The notes under the pieces are model-generated. The model saw nothing but the letters and a program-made list of their open reading frames with translations, did no database searches and was not told the DNA's origin. A program made the translations under genes and the position numbers. A DNA stretch of 64,000 nt from Nepenthes gracilis (lineage: Eukaryota > Streptophyta > Magnoliopsida > Caryophyllales > Nepenthaceae), in contig BSYO01000004.1 of assembly GCA_033239525.1 (NCBI GenBank), positions 5,805,701-5,869,700 of the forward strand. Reading direction: 5' to 3'. This document shows, one piece after another, positions 1-11,200 of this stretch. Numbering within the stretch: the first letter of the stretch is position 1; each line of letters opens with the position of its first letter.

Positions 1-1907
1 ATACTTTATTAGTATTTCATCCTCCTCTGATTTCAGTCTTTCTGATTTACAACCTTAGAAAATTATTTTTTTAGGAACTCAGAACATTGTGTGCTTTTGT
101 GTCATATTCTAGTCTAGTGCCTCCTGTGCCTGAGGACAAAGAACTTGTTTGCTATTCGTTTGCTGCAGTTTCTAAGCCTTTTGCCTTTAGTTTAATTAAG
201 GAGAAATTTGGTGGTGTTCTCAGTAGCTCTGCTTGTTAGCAGTGATCTTTTTTCCAGGCCTGGATGATGATTGGAGTGGGTCTGATGGAGAGTGTGTTTG
301 AGGTTGTAAGTTGGGCAAGTTTATGTTGTGTCTGCCTAACTGAATGAAGTTTGAACAGTTCCAGAATCAACCTGGTTACAGTTCAGGAGGAGTGCTAAAT
401 CAAATTGTGGGTTTGACAAGGTATGGATGTTGACCTTCTCAAATAATGAAGACGAAGTGATGAAACCTTTTGAAGACATTGATGATTGAAATTAGAGGGC
501 TGGAGGATTTCAAGGGTCATAGTTGCTGCTAAAAAGAGTGGAAGATAAGATGGAGAACTTAGAAGGCTTGAATGGAATGGAAATTAAGGAAAACGTCAAG
601 TTTTTGAGTGTTTTTGGTAGTTTGTGGATTATTTCATGGCCTTTTGGTTGATTTTCTGGATGAGGGTGTACCTTTTTCTGTATTTGGAGTGACACTGCCT
701 TGGGGTCGTTATGCAATACAGAGATTTTCTTACAGGAAAAAAAAATCTAATTGTCTGCAATACAGAGAACTGCCTTGGGGTCGTTATGCTTCTTTTTCCT
801 TTTGTACTGTAAAGAAAACTTGCATACTGTGCTATTGAGAGTTGGAACCCAGTCTTCCTTGTGGGAAATTTTGCATTCATGCGCTGGAACATCTATATTT
901 GCCATCCAATGACCAATTTCAAGTTCATAAGCTTTGTGTTTAACAATAGACTACCACTTCTCGTGAGGAATCTTCATTGTGGTGTTGCTATTAGTCTTAG
1001 CAGACATTTTCATGTTCACCAATGGTGCTCTTCGTTTTATCAAATTGTGGGGAGCTGGGAGGCAGGGCCTCTGTTTGCAGAAGTAGATGGTGGAATATTT
1101 ATAGTTCTCTTGAGCAAATACTGGAGTGGCTCACTGGTGAGATGAGTCTCTTTCTATGATGAGTTGACACGATGAATTTCCCCAAGGGAGAACAAAGAGA
1201 GAAGGAAACTGGTTTCCAATACTTGTGCTTCAGGAAAAGTTTAAAGGAGCTATTCTATGTTACTTGAACTTGGGTATGAATGTCAAACATGTGCTTTTGT
1301 CAAGGTTACGAACGTGTATTTTTTTCTGAAATAATGTAGACTTTCCCAGCAGTTAGAAGATTTCAAGTGTCACATTCGTAAAAGTGTCATGTTTCTAACC
1401 TAAGTATGCTATGATAAAATCAACAGTTGAAGCAATTATGAGCCTTCTTTTCTTGTTTTATCTGCTTGAATAGCTCAATGAAAGCATCAGTGCAGTAATA
1501 GGAGAGCAGTCTACTGCTATTATTGGAAGTGTATTTTTTAAAGCATTTTTATTTATCTCTTGGAGTACTCTTGAAAATTTTCTTAATTGATTCGATGCTT
1601 AGAAAACACAGCAACTTATAGAGAACCTCAATTAGTTTTTTATTGGAACTATTTTTTGAAGGAGATCCACTTTATAGCTTTTTTCAAATGCTGTTTCAGC
1701 AACACTGGTGAATTTTCTTAATCTATAAGTTTGGGAGTACTTGTAGGCTTGATGGTTGATATTATACTTTTGTCTCAGGATCCAATTCCTTGACGCTGGA
1801 GCATGGGGTTTGCTTGGGTGAAATTAGTTAAGAGGAGTTGCCATGGATGGCATTTGGTGGTGATGGGGAAGGACCTTGGTAGAACAGGGAAGTCCAAACT
1901 TAGAAGT
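1..1907. other. No gene recognised; possible far-upstream intron of the transporter
   Basis: No recognisable exon was found on either strand. Open frames here are short and resemble no family I know. A short phrase, actgccttggggtcgttatg, occurs twice (near 694 and 770), and gcaatacagaga also recurs, so part of the stretch is a local duplication. If the transporter at 4689 is intact, this is intron or upstream DNA. I looked for the expected preceding exon (a VGVGEASF-like segment) and did not see it. Confidence 0.5.
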
Positions 1908-1912
1908 GTTTC

Positions 1913-2370
1913 TGATGCAGACATCTAAATTATATTAAATTAGAAAAGATTTACTTTGATTCCCTTTGATTTTATTTTATTTGAAAGATTGCGATTTTAT
2001 TATGTTGCGATTTTATTTAATTTGATTTTATTTGATTAAGATTTTATTTTCTTTGATGTGCTTTTATTTGATTAAGATTTTCTTTTTTTTTTAGGAATTT
2101 AAGTCATATTTAGTTAGGAAGTTATATTTCTTTCCAACTTAGTCTAGGATTCGGGTTCTTTATATAAGAAACCTACTTCTATTGTATGGATGATGACATT
2201 GATAATTGATGAATGAAAGTTTTGAGAAATTAATTACAATTGAGCAATTGTGGCTTCCTTTCCCCTCCCCCTTGGTGTCTTCTCCTTCTTATCTCTATCC
2301 CTCTAGTCTTTGTTCTTATCTCTACCGCTCTATTATTCATCTTTCTACTTTTCCCCTCCTCCCTACATCA
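1913..2370. repeat. Left LTR
   Basis: About 458 bp, TGATG...CATCA. It shares long matches with the right LTR, for example around aggaatttaagtcatattta and gttatatttctttccaactt, and differs by substitutions and small indels in the TTTGATT-rich part. A TATA-like tatataag at 2161-2168 could be its promoter. Confidence 0.85.
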
Positions 2371-3674
2371 AATTGATATCAGAGATAAAATCTTACCCTT
2401 TTGCCTCCAACACCATCATCCCCACCAGTAATATCCACACCCCCACCGGTATCGGTGCCACCCCACCAGCACCGCCATCCATTGTCCAACCTGCCACATT
2501 AGTCCCATGCAACCAGCAGCGTCACTAACTCCGCCGCCCGCTGTCCCGCCACCCGTCAGCTACCCTACAAAGGCTTGACTGTGCATATGCCGGTCCATCT
2601 CCACCACCATTGCCTCCTCTTATTATTGTCAAAAAAAAAGTGTGATTTTTGTTCTCATGCCCGCCTCTATCAAACGGAAAAAAAAAAGTCTCTTTTGCTT
2701 CTTTCGGTCTCAATAGTGAAAAAAAGGAAGAAGCAAAGAAATAGAGCAATCGAAGAGGTTAATGCAACCCACAAAGCAGCAATCCCCAGCCGACTTAGCC
2801 ATTACAATTGGCACCACCGCCACAAGCCATCCTTGTCGCCACCACTAGCCCTCCTTGTCGCCACCACAAGCTTTCCTCGTCGCCGGTTACCGACCAGCCA
2901 AATCGAGCCCAACACAACCATCCAAACCCCCGCGTTCATTTTCTCCACCCAAACCACCCAAACCCTAAACGACCATTCACCCGAACGCCCAAGATCCAGC
3001 ACCATCAACTACATCAACCATAACCGGCCTCCTGAACTAAAGCCCCACCAACCCTAGCTGCCACCTTAAAACAAAAAAAAAAAAAAACAAAAAAAGTGAG
3101 GAGTCGAGAGAGAAGTCCAGAATTGGCAGCGTGTTGAGCTGATTGCATCTTTGATGTCTTCGCTTCGTCACCATCCCCTTCGTCTTCGTCTTCATCGTCG
3201 CCTTCCTCGCCGTTGCTGGACCAAGCAAGTGTCGCTGTCACCATCGCCTTCGCCGCCAGAAAGGGAGGCCGTGATCTAAGCAGCCATGTCCCTTCTCTCT
3301 CCTCGCGTCTGTGTTTTGCAGGAGCAGCAACGAAGAACAGGCGGGTGAAGTAAAAGAAGGAAAAAGTAGGGGGGGAAAAACAGATTGAAAAAAAAAGGCA
3401 GAAAAAATAGTAGAAAAAAAAGGCCAAAAAAAAAAAAGAAAAAAGAAAAGAGAGAGAACAAAAAAAGACAAAAAAAAACCATTTTTGATTGCACATCTCT
3501 AGACCAAATGTTTATGTTCCTTTAAACGACTATGGCAGCTCGGTCTAATTTCAGTTCCCTTCTCACGTGTCTATCAACGTTGGTGGCCACTTGCACTGCT
3601 ACTCGGCTTGGGGTTAGAAAGTTCACTACAGAAGTTTTACTGACGGGGTCGAGTTTCAGCCGCCCGGGGAGAAT
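2371..3674. other. LTR element interior, no recognised protein
   Basis: A C-rich first half (2420-3050) encodes only low-complexity proline/histidine/serine-rich frames on either strand. From 3065 the sequence is A-rich with several poly-A runs. The frame at 2575-3057 is long for chance but its composition follows the base bias, so I do not call it a gene. Confidence 0.5.
2374..2384. other. Primer binding site, initiator-Met tRNA type
   Basis: TGATATCAGAG lies three bases inside the left LTR and matches ten of eleven bases of the common plant primer site. It sets the orientation of the element as left to right on the plus strand. Confidence 0.65.
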
Positions 3675-4124
3675 TGACGTGGACATTTAAACTATACTAA
3701 ATTAGAAAAGATTTATTTTAATTCCATTTGATTTGATTTGATTTTATTTTATTTTATTATACTGTAATTTTATTTAATTTGATTAAAATTTTTTTTCTTT
3801 GATTTACTTTTATTTGATTAAGATTTTTTTTTTTTTTAGGAATTTAAGTCATATTTAGTTAGGAAGTTATATTTCTTTCCAACTTAGTATAGGGTTCAGA
3901 TTCTCTATATAAGAATCTTACTTCTATTGTATGGATGATGGCATTGATGATTGATAATTGATGAATAAAAGTTTTGAGAAATTGATTGCAATTGAGTAAT
4001 TGTGACTTCCTTTCCCCTCTCTTCCTTGGTGTCTTCTCATTTTTGTCTCTACCCCTCTAGTCTTTGTTCTTGTCTTTACCCATTTATTGTTCCTCACTCC
4101 ACTTTTTTCCTCCTTCCTACGTCA
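3675..4124. repeat. Right LTR
   Basis: About 450 bp, TGACG...CGTCA, followed directly by GTTTC. Its ends keep CpG where the left LTR has TpG or CpA, the pattern expected if cytosine methylation and deamination changed the left copy. Confidence 0.85.
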
Positions 4125-4129
4125 GTTTC

Positions 4130-4688
4130 TGATGCCGGTCAATGGGATCAGTTGCTCTTGACTTCACCGAAAGTTGAGGATGCACCTGAGGAGGATTAAG
4201 GATTAATTGGTTTGTCAAAATACCAGTTATTAGCAAAATTCAGGGGCTCAAAAACAATGGATTGAGCCTGAATCAATCTTTTTGCAGAATTTGAGTAACA
4301 ATGATGTCGGAGTCTCATGGAGGAGGTAGATTCTTTCTGGGACTGTCTGGGGTTTCTTTGCATTGTGGCTGTTCTGTCTGCTGTTAGGGAGGGATGTTAC
4401 CAACTCTCATTGTCGGCTTTGTGGTTAATAGTTGCGGATTATCTTTTATTTGTAATGGTTTTTGGGTTTTGAATTTTAATAGGGATTTTTTTTTGTTTTT
4501 TTGTGCTATTAATGGCTTTTTGGTGATTGGGTTATGGTTTCGTATTACAGTTTGTACTGTTCTATTTTGGTGCCACTTGGCACCTTATCATAATTTATCT
4601 TTTATCATTAGAAAAAAAAAATATATCTCATTTATTACAAGAAAAAATATTTAACTGCATAGTCATTGATTGCACTCCCACTGTGCAG
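4130..4688. other. Unassigned DNA up to first visible transporter exon
   Basis: After the short frame ends at 4199 the sequence is T-rich with an A-run at 4612-4620 and no recognised exon. It ends in a normal 3' splice site (ctgtgcag, 4681-4688). Confidence 0.4.
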
Positions 4689-7600
4689 AAAACAGCATGG
4701 CTTGGAGTCTTTTACATGTGTATACCAACTGGCTATGCAATTGGCTATATTTATGGAGGACTGGTGAGTTTATTCATGTTATTGCAATTGGCTAAATGCC
4801 TGGTTGCACCGCGACCTAATGTCTTCTTCTTCTTCTTCTTTCTTTTTTCTCAGTAATTAAGTCAAGTTCAATGGCTTTCTCTTCTATCTACCATGATTGA
4901 TAAATACAATAATAGTAGTCTCATATTTTTGTTTTGGCAGAGTTTATATCCAAATTGTGCAGTAGCAACAAATTGAGCATTATTGTAGTGTGTACAGTAG
5001 TGCTTCTGTAGCAGATTCCTCCATGGCTTTTGATGTTTCATTATGGGGTTAATAGTAGTCTCATATCATGATATGGCATCTAGGGTAACCCATTGTTTGG
5101 TTTAATGGATGAAAATATCGGTACCGGTATCGGTCACAGCTGTATTAATATCAAACATATTGAATAATATGTATTAGTATTGAATATATTGAAAGGGAAA
5201 AAAATCTAAAAATCATAAACTGATAGAGCCATATTGATTGATATATTGGTTGTATCGGCCATATTGGTCCATATATTGTAATATATCGTCGATATGGTAA
5301 CATATTGAAATATTACCTGAGTATTGGAAATTATCAATATTGGGGGGTCCAATATCAATACATGTTGCATAATTGATTGGCTAATTGTGTGTTTTTTCTT
5401 GTTTAGGAGTGGTTAATATATCTTATTCTAGTTATGATTCCAGTTTATTTTAGTATCTGGAGTCTGTTAGAGGTCTTCTTGCTGTTGTATGGGCAATATC
5501 TACAAGGATCAAGGTATTGGCAAGTGGCTTATAGTAGACCTTTCAATTGCAATTAACGAGGTTCTTAACACCAAGTTAACTCTTAAATGGCAACTGCTAC
5601 GCTTCTCAACCCATCTACAATTATGAGGCTCCCCAGTGCTGTAGACCACTAGATATTCCGTTTAATGAAGGCATGCCTCACCATACTTGACAAACCGTAT
5701 GATATTAAATTGAGCTATCTCATTATTAATTCTCAATATAATTGTGGTGATCAAGTTACTGTATCTAGTATGGCTAAACCTAACCCATAACTTATATCAG
5801 TTCTACCTCCCCCTCTCCTACTCACCCCCTTTTCCCAAAGATATTTCACATTCCTTCGTTTAGTGACAATTTATTGTGTCTAAATTTGCCCTTGATAAAA
5901 ATCTCTCATCTGAATTCATCCTAATTATTTTATTGTGAAGGATAGCACAATGTGGTACCTTCTTTTAGGTAATCATGCAGGGAAGGATTTATTACTCCCC
6001 ACGTCTCGCATGCCCACCTCATTCCACCATCATCCCCTTTTGCTCTTGCTAGTGAACAATATACCGTGAATGGCTTTTTTTTTTTTTTTGTTCTCTCTCT
6101 CTCTCTCTCTCCTGTCCTAATATCTTCACTTTATGTCTATGCTAATGTGGTTCATCGTGTTCATGAAAAACATGTTGAGTTGGCTATGCATTTTGTTCCT
6201 GAGTAGGTTACTGGCTTGATCTCCACAGCTTCGCAAATTGCTGACATTATAGCCTAGGGATTAGGCTTTGGCCATTTCTCCCAACATTCTGTTTAAGCTT
6301 GTGGTGGGGTATATCCTATATTTCCTCAGCAATGCTAGCGAGATGGCAGGCCACTTGAAGCTTTTGAAATTCAATTTTCAATTTCTTGGAGACATCCCTA
6401 TACGTGAAAACTAATTTTATCTCTCTGTAATCTAATCTCTATGAACAGTGATTTGTGGTAAGACTGTCAACTGTGTATATGTACTTCAAGATCAACCTCT
6501 ATACTCATGCGGCATTTACTTTAAAAATAAATCCAAACTGAATTATAAACACCACTACCTGCCACCTCACCCTTTGTTTGTGCTTCTCATGCTATCATTT
6601 CCGATTGGTTTCTTTGCTCAAACTGTATGATAATCTTTGTTTAATCTTAGGTTGGAAGCCATCTTAAATGGCGTTGGGCTTTTTGGATGGAGGCACTCTT
6701 GATGCTTCCTTTTGCTATTTTTGGTTTTCTTGTGAAGCCGTTGCAGTTAAAAGGTGCACAATCCACCTTTCTTGGAAATGTTCTTCACTTCAAAAAACAT
6801 GCTATTGCTACTTATTATTTTTTTCTATTAATCAGGACTTTCTCCCGCTGGATCCAAAAACATGCTGACTTCAGTTGAGACTTTTGTTGCTGATGCGTCA
6901 GGTGCTGTACAGTTCCTCTTGTATCTGAAGCAGCTGTATACTGTTATTATACTGCAATTCTTCTGCAAGATTTTCATGCACAATGGCTGGGCTATGTGAC
7001 TAGCTGATTTGTCCATCTTATAACCATGTTTAGCTGTAGTGGAGTTTTGATGTCATAATAATTTATTAATTAATTTATGCAAGAACTTAGGAAATTCCAG
7101 CTCGAACTGTAATGACATGTAATGCATTTGAGTTTTCACATTCTATTGAGTAGTGCTTGACTTTCAACCAGAAATCCCAGTTTTCCAGATTTGAACCATT
7201 CCTTTGGCTTGTAGTGTACTCTTCTAATGGCATCAAAATGCTATATCGATCCCTGCACACAATGACACTATTTTGCCGACCTCACATTCCTTAACCTTTG
7301 CCAGACTCATGTGGCTACTCCAAGAGAGCCATGCTGAACAAGGCCACCACTCAAGCACAAGCATCTATGGGGATTTAAGAACAGCCAATCACTGTTCAAT
7401 ACTTAAGATCTATCACCATTAGGTATGCCAATGGAATATGACATTGTTATAAAAGGAATGAAGGTCACATGTTTAAGCAACATGCATTTGCAATTACTGT
7501 ACTATCTTTGAGAAATTGAGACCATAAATAAGGTTTGTAGTCCATTAATGCACCTGCTGATGATGAAATGTAGACTTATTTTATTTAGAAAGGAATAAAG

Positions 7601-8199
7601 GTTGTTCATAGGATCAACATGCATTTATTTTCTTGTTATATTATTATGAGTAAGTTCTCAAGAAATTGAGTCTTTAAATATGATTTATAGAATGTCACTG
7701 CTGATGGTGAAAATGAGTATAAGTTTCTAAATTTTTTATCCAGTATTGATAGAGATTTTTGTTTCCTGGTATGATTAACTGACTTGGACACTTGTGGACT
7801 CAGATGTTTCCAATGTTGATGGCAGTGAATTATTGGCAAATGATATGGTCCGCAATGAAAGCCTGAATAGAGTTTCCGAGTAAGGATCACTTCCCTTTGC
7901 ATATTTTCTATAATTTTGCTAATCATGTTACTCTGTATGGAAGTGGAGACAACTAGTATAAAGTCCTGATAGATTTTGAAGACCACTAAAATACATGTTT
8001 ACTTCTCTGTATGTTGTTTTCATGAAGCAATTTAAGCTTACTTGGTTGAATTTGAACATCTTGCAGGTCAAACTGCCAGGTACCTGAGGGAAATCAATTT
8101 GCAAGATTTGCAAAAGATATGAAAGTGCTTTTGCTCGATAAGGTTTATGTTGTAAATGTTCTAGGTACTCCAATTTTTTTTCCATCCTTTCTAAATATT

Positions 8200-8230
<31 letters not shown>

Positions 8231-11200
8231 TAAATGGAAGATGCTTTGCTTAGTATCCTTTTACTGTTTTATGAACATACATTTTTACTAAATTTTCTGG
8301 TTGAATTTCTAAACTTAGAAAATGATAGTTGATTATGGTGCAGCCATATACTGTGTCTGCAGTAACCTAGCAACTATGTGGCGTTTTGAAGTTCCTTGTT
8401 GATCAATGTTTTTGTTCCATTTCAGGTTACATTTCATACAACTTTGTTATTGGTGCGTATTCCTACTGGGGACCAAAGGCTGGTAAAAATATTTATCATA
8501 TGGTAAGCTGGGAGCTAGCCTTCCTTAGTAGTTGATTTTTCTTTTGTTTCTAAGTTACTGAGAGATGCATCTCCTACATATGCTGAGTAGCTCCAAGCAA
8601 GCAGAAAGGAATGCCTGAATATCCACATGTGCTCAAACGAACACACAATGGCATGGGATCTAATAACTAACACTTGTGCACTTCGTTAGACTGATGCAGA
8701 TCTGATCTTTGGTGCAATTACGGTGATATGTGGGATTCTTGGATCTATAGGAGGAGGTATCACCCTTGATTTCATGACTTCAACGATTTCCAATGCTTTC
8801 AAGGTAAGCAAAGTTGCACTTTAACTGACACGTTTTACCAAAAATAACCTGTGTTTCCTTGATCTTCATTGCTATAGGTATTATTAGAAATCTATTTTTC
8901 CAATTATTCTTGATTTCAAAATTGTTGTGTGAATCTCATTAAACTTGAGATTTTGCAGACACGAGTATTGGGACCCATTTGTTTCTTTTGATCCAGTTTT
9001 GTGAAATTTCTTTTCAATTTCTTCATCCTACTATTTGCAAGGTGAGCTTTGACGTGGCAACAATATTACTCCATCGTGACCTGGATATTATGTGTTCAAA
9101 TGACAGAAATAGCTTCTTTGCAGTGAATGGGTAAAGCTGCATACCCTTCCGAAACCCACGATGAGAAAGTCTCATTCAGTCGGCCTCCCTCTTGTTCATC
9201 CCATTATTTGGTTGTTGTCTTAGAATTGATAGATTGGCTGGTTTTGCAAAGATTGGTGAAATATTTGGTGGCACATTGTCAGATCTGGTTGAAATTCAAA
9301 GAGACGTGGATGGTGGGTTATGGGTGGTTTTGTGGTGATTTTGCTGGTGTTGGTGATGCTTGTAGATAGGTGATCTGATGATATCTAAGATGGTTGAAGG
9401 CTTAAACCTTGTAGGAAGGGAAAAAGAGAGAACAGAGTGATACAAAGTAAGGACCTGAAGTGATGTGCCTGGCCAAAAGAAAGGATTTGAACTTTTTGCA
9501 TATTTGACTGTGACATGCATGAATGTCTGCCCTCTGGTTTACACAATGTCATTGGTCTTTATCATCTGTAATAATTCTTGTTGACCCCTTACTGTCATTT
9601 ATATCTATGTTCACCAAATTCTTTGTTGGACTATCTCCAGCTTCTCTCCGTGGCGACATTTTTTGGTGCAATATTTTGCTTCAGTGCCTTCTGCTTTAAG
9701 AGCATGACAGCTTTCCTCATCTTTTTCTCGGTTGGAGAACTACTAGTCTTTGCCACTCAGGTATGTTTCTGGAACATTATTGGCCCCTTTTGGATTTCTT
9801 TCATCCAGTAGCAGAACTCCAGCCCCTGATTGCTTATAGAATCACTAAAAATATCACAAAAACATAATGTGATGCTCAATAGAGTAGCTTCCTGAATCTT
9901 GTTGTTTTATTTAGTGATGTTTGAGATTTTTTAGTATTTGTATCACTAGTAACCAATGTTATTCAGGAATTTGCTTTGGAATCCATCATAGGAGCCTATT
10001 GATTTGAACTAATGCAAAAATCATTTGTATAAGCAACTGTTCAGCTTTTATTCTGTGTGTGGTATTCTACTCGTGTCACAGCCTTCTAAAATCACATTAA
10101 ATCAACAACATTTTATTTTCTACAGATCAGAAGCTTGATTTCTGTATTTTCCTTTTCAAGAAGTCATAAAATTGGTACTTCTACCAACTGATTTACCAGT
10201 CATTCAACTGCTAAATTTTAGGTTAGAAGGCCTAGATTATTTTTGTTAAAATGGAAAATCTAGAAAGTTGATGGTAGTTATCATCCGTGCTATTGCCCAA
10301 ACTGCGTTCAATTCTGCATGTTACTTATGTCAAAATGTGCATAACGAAGGAAAGATTTCCAGTAAAATGCAAAGTGCGTATGTAAGATATTTTATCTTCA
10401 GGGATGGTGGACAAGACTACATCTTCCATTCTGAATAACCTACAAATGGTTTTGGCAATTATAAATATTTTTTGAGTCTAGGAATGTTAGACTTCTTTCA
10501 AATTTTTGGAAAGAATCACATGCTGTTTAATCTTTCGACTAGTTTTAAGTGGACTTTTTTGTTACAAGATGTAATAACATCTCATGTACCCTGGATTTTC
10601 AACTGAATTGAAAGGGAATATTTTGACGCTCAATATGTCCTAGATTATTTATGTAGACTTAGTCCAGAAAAAAATATCACATCAACCTGTAGTTTGATGT
10701 TATTTAACTAACCAACAAATAATCAACTGTTAGAGCAACACTAATAATAAACCACGGAAACAACCTTGTGGTATTATGGAAGTAAGTTGCTCAATTGTGA
10801 CCTGAAGCTAATAGGTTTGCATTTAACTACAGAAACAATCTCCGTGCATTGTAGGGATAAAACTATATACATCTTATCTTTTCCAAAACCCTCAATGCTG
10901 GAAGCCTCCTGCAATAGCTTGTCCCTTATATTCAATGAATGATCAACTTTCCATTAGGCATTACTGTTAATCATTGAAATAATTATGAGGCAAGGTAATC
11001 AGAAGAGACTATTTGGCTCAAATAAAGCATGATCATTAAAAGAAAAACATGAATCAAGCCCTGAAGTTTTGCATTTTAAGCTACTTCAGCTGGTCTTAAA
11101 TAAGGTCCATCCATGTATGATTAACATTATTTTATGCTTCTTACGTGAAGAGGGATGCATTCCAATTAATTTTCTATTTGTTTGAAAATAACTCGGAGGA

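Larger units (their letters stand above)
1913..4124. mobile_element. Small non-autonomous LTR retrotransposon (LARD/TRIM-like)
   Basis: Two similar direct repeats of about 450 bp flank about 1.3 kb. Each repeat starts TG and ends CA with five-base inverted tips (TGATG/CATCA on the left, TGACG/CGTCA on the right). The element is flanked by the five-base duplication GTTTC (1908-1912 and 4125-4129). After the left repeat, TGATATCAGAG (2374-2384) is one mismatch from the usual initiator-Met tRNA primer site TGGTATCAGAG. A short purine tract, ggggaga, precedes the right repeat. The interior is C/T-rich then A-rich and shows no gag, protease, reverse transcriptase or integrase, so it would depend on another element for movement. 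LTR identity is visibly below 100%, so the insertion is not recent. Confidence 0.85.
1804..4199 (+). pseudogene. Small open frame interrupted by the LTR element (identity unknown)
   Basis: If the LTR element and one copy of its target duplication are ignored, an ATG at 1804 stays open across the insertion point and ends at a TAA at 4197-4199, giving roughly 60-odd codons. The visible end reads GQWDQLLLTSPKVEDAPEED after a basic stretch. That an open frame resumes exactly at the target site suggests it predates the insertion. I do not recognise the product. It could be a remnant of an older repeat, a small gene or chance. An A-rich run at 4612-4620 lies downstream, which would fit a retroposed unit. 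Confidence 0.25.

Noticed and set aside
2575..3057. 160-codon open frame inside the LTR element
   Set aside because: The translation is low-complexity (His, Leu, Pro, Lys runs) that follows the local C-rich then A-rich base bias; no gag or other motif.
3014..3496. 160-codon frame on the minus strand of the LTR element
   Set aside because: It is a Phe-rich frame produced by poly-A runs on the plus strand, not a membrane protein.
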